Of a stretch of DNA of 64,000 nt, positions 45,234 through 52,615 are shown piece after piece. Below the pieces are notes generated by a model. That model made no database searches. It was not told the DNA's origin and saw only the letters and a program-made list of their open reading frames with translations. The number at the start of each line of letters is the position of its first letter. The stretch's first letter is position 1. Made by a program: the position numbers and the translations under genes. Source of the DNA: Cellulophaga sp. HaHaR_3_176 (GTDB lineage: Bacteria > Bacteroidota > Bacteroidia > Flavobacteriales > Flavobacteriaceae); assembly GCF_019021925.1 (NCBI RefSeq), contig NZ_CP058990.1, positions 3,560,001-3,624,000 of the forward strand, in the 5' to 3' direction.

Positions 45234-46412
45234 ATGCGACCAGATTTATTTGAAGCTCCAGATTATTATAATATTGATGATCTTTTATCAGAAGAACATA
45301 AACTGGTACGCGATGCTGCCCGCCAATGGGTTAAGCGATCTGTTTCTCCTATTATAGAAGAGTACGCTCAAAAAGCAGAATTTCCTAAAGAAATTATTGG
45401 AGGCCTTGCAGAAGTAGGAGCTTTTGGTCCGTATATACCTCAAGAATATGGCGGAGCTGGTTTAGACCAAATTAGTTATGGTTTAATTATGCAAGAAATT
45501 GAACGTGGTGATAGCGGAGTTCGGTCTACAGCCTCTGTACAATCATCGTTAGTAATGTACCCTATTTACACGTATGGTAATGAGGAGCAGCGTAAAAAGT
45601 ACTTGCCAAAACTAGCTTCTGGAGAATTTATGGGTTGCTTTGGTTTAACAGAACCTAACCATGGATCTAACCCAAGTGGTATGGAAACGAAATATAAAGA
45701 TATGGGAGATCATTATTTATTAAATGGCGCTAAACTTTGGATTTCAAATTCCCCTTTTGCAGATATAGCTGTAGTTTGGGCAAAAAATGAAGAAGGTAGA
45801 ATTCACGGATTAATTGTAGAGCGTGGTATGGAAGGTTTTACGACTCCAGAAACACATAATAAATGGTCGCTTAGAGCGTCGGCAACTGGTGAGCTTATTT
45901 TTGATAACGTAAAAGTACCTAAAGAGAATATACTACTAGGAAAAACAGGGCTTGGAGCACCGCTCGGGTGTTTAGATTCTGCTCGTTACGGTATTGCTTG
46001 GGGAGCAATTGGAGCAGCTATGGATTGTTATGATACTGCTCTGCGTTATGCTAAAGAACGTATTCAATTCGGAAAACCAATTGCAGCAACACAATTGCAA
46101 CAAAAGAAATTAGCTGAAATGATTACTGAAATTACAAAAGCACAATTAATGGCTTTGCGTTTAGGTCAGCTTAAAAATGAAGGTAAAGCTACTACAGCTC
46201 AAATATCAATGGCAAAGCGTAATAATGTAGAAATGGCTATAAAAATTGCTCGTGAAGCTAGACAGGTTTTAGGTGGAATGGGAATTACAGGCGAGTATAG
46301 TATTATGCGACATATGATGAACTTAGAGAGTGTAATTACATATGAAGGCACGCATGATATTCATCTTTTAATTACAGGTGCTGATATTACAGGTTTCCCA
46401 GCTTTTCAATAA
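45234..46412 (+). CDS. Acyl-CoA dehydrogenase, glutaryl-CoA dehydrogenase-like
   Basis: 392 residues, FAD enzyme of the acyl-CoA dehydrogenase fold. FGLTEPNHGSNPSGMETKY and LNGAKLWISNSPFADI mark the middle domain, RIQFGKPIAATQLQQKKLAEM the C-terminal helical domain, and the catalytic Glu lies in TYEGTHDIHLLITG. The sequence resembles GcdH, which oxidatively decarboxylates glutaryl-CoA in lysine/tryptophan breakdown, more than the straight-chain enzymes. Substrate assignment is probable rather than sure. Confidence 0.88.
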   Translation: MRPDLFEAPDYYNIDDLLSEEHKLVRDAARQWVKRSVSPIIEEYAQKAEFPKEIIGGLAEVGAFGPYIPQEYGGAGLDQISYGLIMQEIERGDSGVRSTASVQSSLVMYPIYTYGNEEQRKKYLPKLASGEFMGCFGLTEPNHGSNPSGMETKYKDMGDHYLLNGAKLWISNSPFADIAVVWAKNEEGRIHGLIVERGMEGFTTPETHNKWSLRASATGELIFDNVKVPKENILLGKTGLGAPLGCLDSARYGIAWGAIGAAMDCYDTALRYAKERIQFGKPIAATQLQQKKLAEMITEITKAQLMALRLGQLKNEGKATTAQISMAKRNNVEMAIKIAREARQVLGGMGITGEYSIMRHMMNLESVITYEGTHDIHLLITGADITGFPAFQ

Positions 46413-46526
46413 TCGTTTTCACATTCAAAAGCTATTAAATAGTTTAACAAATTCTTAGTATATCTTAAAAGTCAAGCCGCTAATCATCGTCGTATATTAG
46501 ATATACAAATTATAAAAAACGATATT

Positions 46527-47057
46527 ATGAAGAGGATAAAATATGTAAGTACTTTACTTATACTGTTTTTTGCAGTTGCAATAAACGCGCAGACAAGTAA
46601 AGAAAAAAAGATAATTAACGATGCCGACAATGCTAAAGAAGTTTTAATAAAAGCTGATGAAGGATTGCAAGGCTTTTTTGATGATTCAGCAGGTTATGTG
46701 CTTTTTCCGAATGTAGGTAAAGGTGGTTTTATTATCGGTGCATCATCAGGTAACGGAGTTGTATACGAAAATGGAATTAAAGTTGGAATGGCTGATCTTA
46801 AAAAATTGAACATTGGTTTTCAGGCAGGAGGTCAAGCTATTATTGAGGTAATTTTCTTTGAAACTAAAGCCGATTTAAGAGATTTTAAAGAAGGTAATTT
46901 TTCTTTTGCAGCCGAAGCTTCGGCAGTTGCAGTAAAATCAGGTTTAGCATTCAACGCAAAATATAAAGATGGTGTTGCTGTTTTTGCTTTGCCAAAAGCA
47001 GGTTTAATGGCAGATGCATCAGTGGGTGGTCAAAAATTTGGCTACGATCCATTTTAG
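46527..47057 (+). CDS. Exported SYLF (Ysc84-like) lipid-binding protein
   Basis: 176 residues with a signal peptide (cleavage near INAQ, residue 22). SYLF domain hallmarks: GYVLFPNVGKGGFIIGASSG, FQAGGQAIIEVIFF and the C-terminal AKYKDGVAVFALPKAGLMAD. The family binds acidic phospholipids. Location is periplasm or outer membrane. Monocistronic, with a strong terminator. Confidence 0.88.
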   Translation: MKRIKYVSTLLILFFAVAINAQTSKEKKIINDADNAKEVLIKADEGLQGFFDDSAGYVLFPNVGKGGFIIGASSGNGVVYENGIKVGMADLKKLNIGFQAGGQAIIEVIFFETKADLRDFKEGNFSFAAEASAVAVKSGLAFNAKYKDGVAVFALPKAGLMADASVGGQKFGYDPF

Positions 47058-47075
47058 TTTAAAAACAGATAATAT

Positions 47076-47109
47076 AAAAAAAGGGAAGCATATTTGCTTC
47101 CCTTTTTTT
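47076..47109. terminator. Bidirectional terminator
   Basis: AAAAAAAGGGAAGCA / TGCTTCCCTTTTTTT, 15-bp stem, between the SYLF gene and the convergent molybdopterin enzyme. Confidence 0.85.
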
Positions 47110-49408
47110 ATACTAATTTTTCAATAGTTACTTTAATAGATTTACTGATTGGTGTTTTACTTTTATCAGCAAAGTGGTTGTAAGGTACTAATACATTTGT
47201 TTCAGGAAAATAAGCTGCTAAATCTCCTTTCGGAATAGCATATGGAATGACTTTAAAATTATAAGCAGTTCGTAAAGTATCGTCGTAAAGACTACTTAAG
47301 TTAACTACATCTAACTTTTTCAATCCTCTTTGTTTCATATCCTCTTCATTCATGAAAATAATTCGTCGTTCATTATAAACTCCTCTATACCTATCATCTA
47401 AGCCATAAATAGTTGTGTTAAATTGATCATGTGACCTTATGGTCATCAACATATATTCATTCTTTTTTAAAGCGTGTTGAGGTAGCTTATTTATAGAAAA
47501 TTGAGCTTTGCCATTTGGTAGCATGCTAAAATCTAATTCACGTACATTGTTTGGCAAATAATACCCAACACCTATCGATTTTTCATTTGTTTTATCAAAA
47601 CCCTTTGCTACTTGATCAATTTTTTCTCGGATAAGGTTGTAATCAGCACCTAAACCAAGCCAATCTACAGAGTGGTTCCCTTTAAAATAGGTATCGGCTA
47701 ATTCTGCGATAATATCGGGCTCGCTCTTTATGTTTTCTGACGCAGGTTTTAATAAACCTTTTGATTGTCGTACGCGGCCCATACTATTTTCAACAGTAAT
47801 AAATCTAAGTCTACCGTCTTTCATATCTTTTTCAGATCTGCCGTAAGTTGGTAGCAGTAGAGCTGTTTTTCCAGTGATTAAATGAGTTCTGTTTAGTTTG
47901 GTACTTATTTGTACTGTTAAATTACAATTCTGAAGCGCTTTAGCAGTGTATTCAGTGTCAGATGCAGCCATTAAAAAGTTTCCGCCTAAACACATAAATA
48001 GTTTAGCATCTCCATCGTGCATAGCTTTCATGGCACCAACAACATCTAAACCTTTTTTATTGGGTGCTGTAAAACCTAAATGCTCTTTTATTCTAGCATT
48101 TAAAGCATCATCTACAAAGTGCATTATACCAACGCTTCTATCGCCTTGAACATTACTATGCCCACGAACAGGGCACGTACCAGCGTTTGGTTTGCCAATG
48201 GCCCCCTTTAGTAATAATAAGTTTACATATTCCTTTATGTTTTCTACACCATTTTTATGTTGGGTTAAACCCATTGCCCAGCATACAACAATTTTGGTTT
48301 TTTTAGCAATAAGCTGTACCGTTTCATTTATTTTTTCTTCAGATACTCCAGTTTGTGTAATAAGTTCTTCAATATTATAATTTTGAATGTCAGCCATTAA
48401 ATCATCATACCCGTCAGTGTATGTTTTGATAAAATCATGATCAAAAACAGAGTTATCTATTGTATCTAAATCAGCTAATTTTTTAAGAATAATTTTTACA
48501 AGCGGAATATCTTGATTGATTCTTACGGGTAAATGAATATCAGCGATGTCTACTGCTGGGCCAATCCAACCTTTTATATGTTGAGGGTTTTTAAAGTTTA
48601 CTAATCCAGATTCTTCTAATGGATTTATACTAATGATCTTTCCACCGTTTGCTTTGCATTTTTCAAGTGCAGACAACATTCTAGGGTGGTTCGTCCCCGG
48701 ATTTTGTCCAGCGATGATAACGACTTCTGACTCGTATAAATCTTCTAATTTAATTGATCCTTTTCCGATACCTAATGTTTCGCCTAAAGCAATACCACTA
48801 GATTCGTGGCACATATTAGAGCAATCAGGCATGTTGTTTGTGCCTAAAGCTCTAGCGAACATTCCGTATAAGAAAGCAGCTTCATTACTAGAACGGCCAG
48901 AGGTATAAAATATAGCCTCGTTTGCAGATGTTAAGCCACCTAATTCCTCTGAAATTATGTTATAAGCTTCTTTCCACGTTACAGGCTCATAATAAATACT
49001 ATTTGGTTTAAGTACTAAAGGTTCTATAACTCTTCCAAATTTATTTAATTCATAGTCGGTTAATTGAGATAATTCTTCAATAGAGTTTTTTGAGAAAAAA
49101 TCAGCTCCAATATGGCTTGTCGTAGCTTCATCAGCTAATGCTTTCGCGCCATTTTCGCAATATTCAGCAAATTTTGAAGATTTTTCAGGGTCTGGCCAAG
49201 CACAACTCGGACATTCAAACCCATCAACTTGATTCATTTGTAATAAAGCTTGCATAGACTTAATAACACCCATTTCTTTAAATGTATGCTTTAATGCTTC
49301 TTTTACACCGAGAGCACCAGCAGCAATAATTACAGGTTCTGTTATTTTTACATCTGTGAATTTTTGACTACCTCTAATAGAAACTTTACGTTGGAATCCT
49401 TCTTTCAT
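47108..49408 (-). CDS. FdhF/YdeP-type molybdopterin oxidoreductase
   Basis: 766 residues from the ATG at 49408; a TTG 22 codons upstream has no family support. Molybdopterin oxidoreductase fold of the formate-dehydrogenase-alpha-like YdeP group: an N-terminal CPSCAWPDP cluster segment, AIFYTSGRSSNEAAFLYGMF, DCSNMCHESSGIAL, the cofactor-binding GQNPGTNHPRML and a C-terminal dinucleotide-binding domain (NTTIYGLDDRYRGVYNERR). E. coli YdeP contributes to acid resistance and its substrate is unknown. No accessory subunits or cofactor genes are nearby. Confidence 0.88.
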   Translation of the reverse strand: MKEGFQRKVSIRGSQKFTDVKITEPVIIAAGALGVKEALKHTFKEMGVIKSMQALLQMNQVDGFECPSCAWPDPEKSSKFAEYCENGAKALADEATTSHIGADFFSKNSIEELSQLTDYELNKFGRVIEPLVLKPNSIYYEPVTWKEAYNIISEELGGLTSANEAIFYTSGRSSNEAAFLYGMFARALGTNNMPDCSNMCHESSGIALGETLGIGKGSIKLEDLYESEVVIIAGQNPGTNHPRMLSALEKCKANGGKIISINPLEESGLVNFKNPQHIKGWIGPAVDIADIHLPVRINQDIPLVKIILKKLADLDTIDNSVFDHDFIKTYTDGYDDLMADIQNYNIEELITQTGVSEEKINETVQLIAKKTKIVVCWAMGLTQHKNGVENIKEYVNLLLLKGAIGKPNAGTCPVRGHSNVQGDRSVGIMHFVDDALNARIKEHLGFTAPNKKGLDVVGAMKAMHDGDAKLFMCLGGNFLMAASDTEYTAKALQNCNLTVQISTKLNRTHLITGKTALLLPTYGRSEKDMKDGRLRFITVENSMGRVRQSKGLLKPASENIKSEPDIIAELADTYFKGNHSVDWLGLGADYNLIREKIDQVAKGFDKTNEKSIGVGYYLPNNVRELDFSMLPNGKAQFSINKLPQHALKKNEYMLMTIRSHDQFNTTIYGLDDRYRGVYNERRIIFMNEEDMKQRGLKKLDVVNLSSLYDDTLRTAYNFKVIPYAIPKGDLAAYFPETNVLVPYNHFADKSKTPISKSIKVTIEKLV

Positions 49409-49512
49409 CTTACATCTATTCTTATCACATAAAGTTAAAATATAAAGACTGTTTTTGTTCAAAAAACATAGCAAATATTGAAAATTCTATCATTTACAAC
49501 ATAAATCAAGAG

Positions 49513-49558
49513 CTACACATCAAAAGTTATATAAAAGCTTATCATATAAATATCTTTG
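49513..49558 (+). promoter_or_regulatory. Promoter of small RNA copy 1
   Basis: Conserved upstream block CTACACATCAAAAGTTAT (49513-49530), exactly 20 nt, then the -7 box TATCTTTG (49551-49558). Copy 2 has the same block and the same 20-nt spacing. Confidence 0.6.
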
Positions 49559-49561
49559 AGA

Positions 49562-49651
49562 TGAGTTAGTTAATTAGTTATAAATTTTTTTCATTTTCAT
49601 ATAGTGTTCTCGTAAAAGAGCCCAGTCTTAATTGATTTGGGCTCTTTTTTA
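49562..49651 (+). ncRNA. Putative small RNA, copy 1
   Basis: About 90 nt from just after a TATCTTTG -7 box to the end of a terminator. The body has an AT-rich 5' part (TTAGTTAATTAGT at 49565-49577), a T-rich stretch, the core ATAGTGTTCTCGTAAAAGAG (49601-49620) and a hairpin AAAAGAGCCCA (49614-49624) / TGGGCTCTTTT (49638-49648) with a T tail. No usable open reading frame: ATG at 49561 is followed two codons later by TAG. Two further copies lie at 49804-49892 and 51412-51499. Confidence 0.65.
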
Positions 49652-49689
49652 TTTGTAAAGCATTAATGCTTAATAATTATTTTACCAGC

Positions 49690-49752
49690 AGCAAAACCTT
49701 AAATATATAAGTCCTTAAAACAAATATTTAAGGTTACACCACAAGTTTTGCT
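49690..49752. other. Long interrupted inverted repeat between small RNA copies 1 and 2
   Basis: AACCTTAAATAT (49695-49706) is inverted exactly at 49724-49735, and the adjoining AGCAAAAC (49690-49697) is inverted at 49745-49752 with a bulge. It is not followed by a T run. Its role is unknown. Confidence 0.45.
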
Positions 49753-49754
49753 AA

Positions 49755-49800
49755 CTACACATCAAAAGTTATTTATAACCTTAGTGTCTTTATATATTTG
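49755..49800 (+). promoter_or_regulatory. Promoter of small RNA copy 2
   Basis: CTACACATCAAAAGTTAT (49755-49772), 20 nt, TATATTTG (49793-49800). Identical upstream block and spacing to copy 1. Confidence 0.62.
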
Positions 49801-49803
49801 AGA

Positions 49804-49892
49804 AGAATTAGTTAATTAGTCAAAATTTTTTTCATTTTCATATAGTGTTCTCGTAAAAGAGCCCAGTTTTTAAAAACTGGGCTCTTTTTAAT
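49804..49892 (+). ncRNA. Putative small RNA, copy 2
   Basis: About 89 nt. Close to copy 1 throughout: TTAGTTAATTAGT (49808-49820), the T-rich stretch and the identical core ending at 49860. Its terminator is a perfect 17-bp stem (49855-49871 with 49872-49888). The terminator loop sequence differs from copy 1 while pairing is kept. It converges on the MBL-fold gene ending at 49908 and may terminate that gene as well. Confidence 0.67.
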
Positions 49893-49907
49893 TTAATATT
49901 ATTTATT

Positions 49908-51212
49908 TTAAAATATACTAGGAAAATCTTCTGCTAATATTGGGCCGTAAGACTCCCACCAATAACCTGCCGTTACTCTACGCATAGCATATAGATTTTT
50001 ACCATCGGTTCTAACATTTATCATTCCATTTAATTTTTTTTTAAACAGTCGAGCACCTTTTATATCTTCTTTGTTTAGTGAATGATTGGGAACAATTGTT
50101 TTTAAATCTACCTCACTAGCATCTGAAAAAGTACTAGCTATTTCGGTAGAAAATATTAGAGGTGATTTTGAACGAGAGGCTAAACCTACGGCTCCTATAA
50201 AATTAGCTCTCGGGTGCCCATGGTCAGGAGAGTCACCAGAAGATACTACTGATATTTGAGGGCGTATTGCTTCAAAAAACGAAGGATGAAATTCGTGACT
50301 ACCATGGTGTGGTGTTTTTAATATGTGAGCTCTTAATTGATGTTGTGTGTTTGGGTGTTCGAGCAAATAGTCACTGCCTTCAATATTAATATCTCCAGAG
50401 AAAAGTGTTTTTACATTGTTATATGTAATACTAAAAACCACCGAATGTCCATTGATAGTATGAGAATGATTTTTAAGCCATTTGAATTGTTTTTCACCTA
50501 ATATAGATTTCTCTACCACTGGAGCAATTATTTCCATTGTAATATCTGGGTCGCCAATTTCTATAATACCAGTTTTAGAACTAACAGCTTCATAAGGGAT
50601 ATTTAATTTTTCAACTAGTTTTATCCATTTAGAAAATATATTTCTAAGTTCCATAGTTCCTAAATCTAAAACGCTAGAGTGGTGGGTGATTAGGTATTTT
50701 CTATCAGCACTTAAATCCCCTGATTTTTGATCCATGTTTTTGAACATACCAATACCATTATGTATAATTTTTTTTATGACGATTCTATCGTGTTCAAGAA
50801 TATCAATAAGTCCTTTTAAATGATCTTGATCTGCATGACTTAAGACTAATAAGTCAATTTCTAATTTAGGAGTTGTTAAATCCGCTAATTGATATTTCCA
50901 TTGTAAAAAACCTTTAGCTTGTTTATTATAACCGCCATCAACTAGAATTTTCTTTCTATTAGGTGTAACTATTAAGGCAGCATCACCTTGCCCTACATCA
51001 ATAAAGTAAAGCTCTAATGACGCCTTTTTGTCTATTTGTTTTGTTGCAACATACCCAATATATTTATTTCTATATGTTGCTTTAATTCGTCCATCTATTG
51101 TTTTGCCACTAGTATATAATTCTTCTCCATAAATTAATATTTGCTCATACGCGCTACCAGAAGAGTTTGTGTATAAGCGTGCTGTTTTACTGATAATATA
51201 CCGTATTGCCAT
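49908..51212 (-). CDS. MBL-fold hydrolase with N-terminal SH3-like domain (ComEC/Rec2-like)
   Basis: 434 residues. Residues 1-60 read as a bacterial SH3-like segment (ARLYTNSSGSAYEQILIYGEELYT...KYIGYVATKQI). From residue 67 a metallo-beta-lactamase domain of the ComEC type follows: FIDVGQGDAALIV, the metal motif SHADQDH (His126, Asp128, Asp130, His131), LFSGDINIEGS and KTPHHGSHEF. No signal peptide or membrane segments, so it is a soluble hydrolase rather than the competence channel. Similar stand-alone proteins occur in accessory and defence regions, and the substrate is unknown. Flanked on both sides by the small-RNA repeats, with no operon partner. Confidence 0.82.
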   Translation of the reverse strand: MAIRYIISKTARLYTNSSGSAYEQILIYGEELYTSGKTIDGRIKATYRNKYIGYVATKQIDKKASLELYFIDVGQGDAALIVTPNRKKILVDGGYNKQAKGFLQWKYQLADLTTPKLEIDLLVLSHADQDHLKGLIDILEHDRIVIKKIIHNGIGMFKNMDQKSGDLSADRKYLITHHSSVLDLGTMELRNIFSKWIKLVEKLNIPYEAVSSKTGIIEIGDPDITMEIIAPVVEKSILGEKQFKWLKNHSHTINGHSVVFSITYNNVKTLFSGDINIEGSDYLLEHPNTQHQLRAHILKTPHHGSHEFHPSFFEAIRPQISVVSSGDSPDHGHPRANFIGAVGLASRSKSPLIFSTEIASTFSDASEVDLKTIVPNHSLNKEDIKGARLFKKKLNGMINVRTDGKNLYAMRRVTAGYWWESYGPILAEDFPSIF

Positions 51213-51364
51213 TTCAAAATTAATTTATAATTAAAGGTAGAGGTAGGGGAGTTACCTTAAAAGTAAGATTCTTTTAATGAAAAATTAAAGGCTACAAGAA
51301 TTTTTTCAGGTATTTAATAACTAAACAAACAAGAAAGTGGAGTTACACAACGTAATTTATATAG

Positions 51365-51409
51365 TACACATCAATTCTTTTAAAAAGCTTAAATAAGCTA
51401 TTACATTTA
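51365..51409 (+). promoter_or_regulatory. Promoter of small RNA copy 3
   Basis: Shares TACACATCAA (51365-51374) with the other copies, followed at the corresponding distance by TACATTTA (51402-51409), a weaker -7 box. Confidence 0.45.
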
Positions 51410-51411
51410 CA

Positions 51412-51499
51412 ATATAAATAAGAATAATAAATTTTTCATTTTCTCATATAGTGTTCTCGTAAAAGAGCTCGGTCTTGAATGACTCTGGGCTCTTTTTTA
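51412..51499 (+). ncRNA. Putative small RNA, copy 3 (diverged)
   Basis: About 88 nt. The 5' part has diverged, but the T-rich stretch, the core ATAGTGTTCTCGTAAAAGAG (51448-51467) and the terminator position are kept. In the terminator, copy 1's C-G pair is replaced by U-G (AAAAGAGCTC at 51461-51470 with GGGCTCTTTT at 51487-51496), so pairing survives sequence change. It lies between the MBL gene and the AraC gene, antisense in direction to both. Confidence 0.6.
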
Positions 51500-51512
51500 C
51501 TTTAATAATGTA

Positions 51513-52499
51513 TCAGTCTTTTTTTAAACTACTAGGTAAAAAGTTATAAACTTTTTTAAAAGCTACTGTAAAGTGTTGCGGATTCTTATATCCAATTTCA
51601 TAGGCAGCTTCTGCTATAGTAAAACCTTCATTAACGATTAAACTTTTAGCTTTTTCCATTCGTAGATCTGTTACGTAGGAAAAGATTGGTTTTCCGAAAA
51701 TTAATTTAAAATGCTTTTTTAATTTAAATTGATTTATTCCAGATACAATAGCAAGTTGAGCAATGGTAAACGGGTTTTTTATATGTTCTCTTAAGATTGT
51801 TTCGGCATGTATGATTTTCAGGTAGTCATCTTTACATATGCTTTCAGAATGTTGACTGTTTTTATTTTTTAATCGATTAAAAAAAATAGCAAGAATCTCT
51901 GTGATTTTAGATTCCAAATAGGCTTTTTTTAAACCGCCTGAAAAATCACACGTAATAACTTCATTAATGATACGATGAAGTTGTGGTGTAATTGGTTTAC
52001 TGTTTTCCCACATTACAAATGGAAGGTTATGCTCTAAGGCGATACCAAATTCCGAACAATCTTTTTTAAACGAAGTGCCAAATACACGTTTTAAATATTC
52101 TTTTGTAAATAAAATTTCTAAAGTTTTTCTATTAGGTTTATCATAGCGTAATGTCCCGTTTACTTCTGGTAAGAAAAAAAAATTATAATGACCTCCTGGA
52201 ATATTAACGACAACACTTTTATCATTTTTAGGAGTATAGATACTACTGCCTTCAATTTCAAAATGAATTTTTAAAAAAGGAAAATCATGCTCTACATCAA
52301 TTGTAAGCGGTGGAGTAATTTTTCCGCTGCGCATATTTACTTTAATACCATCAAGTAATATTTCACGTGTTTTACCTTCTATGAATGGATTTTCTGAAAC
52401 AAAAGTATTATCCTCAATCACCTTTTTTTTAAAACCATCAGTAAATATTTTCGTGGTCACTTTATGAGGGTGAATATGATTGCGATATACTGATTTCAT
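51513..52499 (-). CDS. AraC-family regulator of the siderophore module (PchR-like)
   Basis: 328 residues. An N-terminal ligand-binding domain (about 1-220) contains the PchR-like PFVMWENSKPITPQLHRIINE segment. The C-terminal AraC double helix-turn-helix (230-325) includes PFTIAQLAIVSGINQFKLKK and FTIAEAAYEIGYKNPQHFTV. PchR-type proteins sense ferric siderophores and activate the cognate receptor. It diverges from the TonB receptor at 52616, its probable target. Confidence 0.87.
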   Translation of the reverse strand: MKSVYRNHIHPHKVTTKIFTDGFKKKVIEDNTFVSENPFIEGKTREILLDGIKVNMRSGKITPPLTIDVEHDFPFLKIHFEIEGSSIYTPKNDKSVVVNIPGGHYNFFFLPEVNGTLRYDKPNRKTLEILFTKEYLKRVFGTSFKKDCSEFGIALEHNLPFVMWENSKPITPQLHRIINEVITCDFSGGLKKAYLESKITEILAIFFNRLKNKNSQHSESICKDDYLKIIHAETILREHIKNPFTIAQLAIVSGINQFKLKKHFKLIFGKPIFSYVTDLRMEKAKSLIVNEGFTIAEAAYEIGYKNPQHFTVAFKKVYNFLPSSLKKD

Positions 52500-52560
52500 A
52501 AAATACTTTTTACGGCTTTAATAATACTTTTCGCGTTACCCTATTAGTTAGACATTAGAA

Positions 52561-52597
52561 TACTTTTGTTATTATTATTTAAACTAAATATAAATAA
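52561..52597 (+). promoter_or_regulatory. TonB receptor promoter with operator palindrome (site E)
   Basis: -7 box TACTTTTG at 52561-52568, followed by a 23-nt palindrome at 52575-52597: TTATTTAAACT and AATATAAATAA around an A (9 of 11 positions symmetric). It covers the expected start of transcription, as a repressor site would. Same type as sites A-D. Confidence 0.6.
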
Positions 52598-52615
52598 CGA
52601 AAATACTAGATTATT

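Noticed and set aside
49513..51499. CRISPR array or insertion-sequence ends as explanation of the three repeats
   Set aside because: Spacing is irregular (about 240 nt, then 1.6 kb), the repeats are about 140 nt with promoter and terminator, there are no cas genes or transposase, and no terminal inverted repeats.
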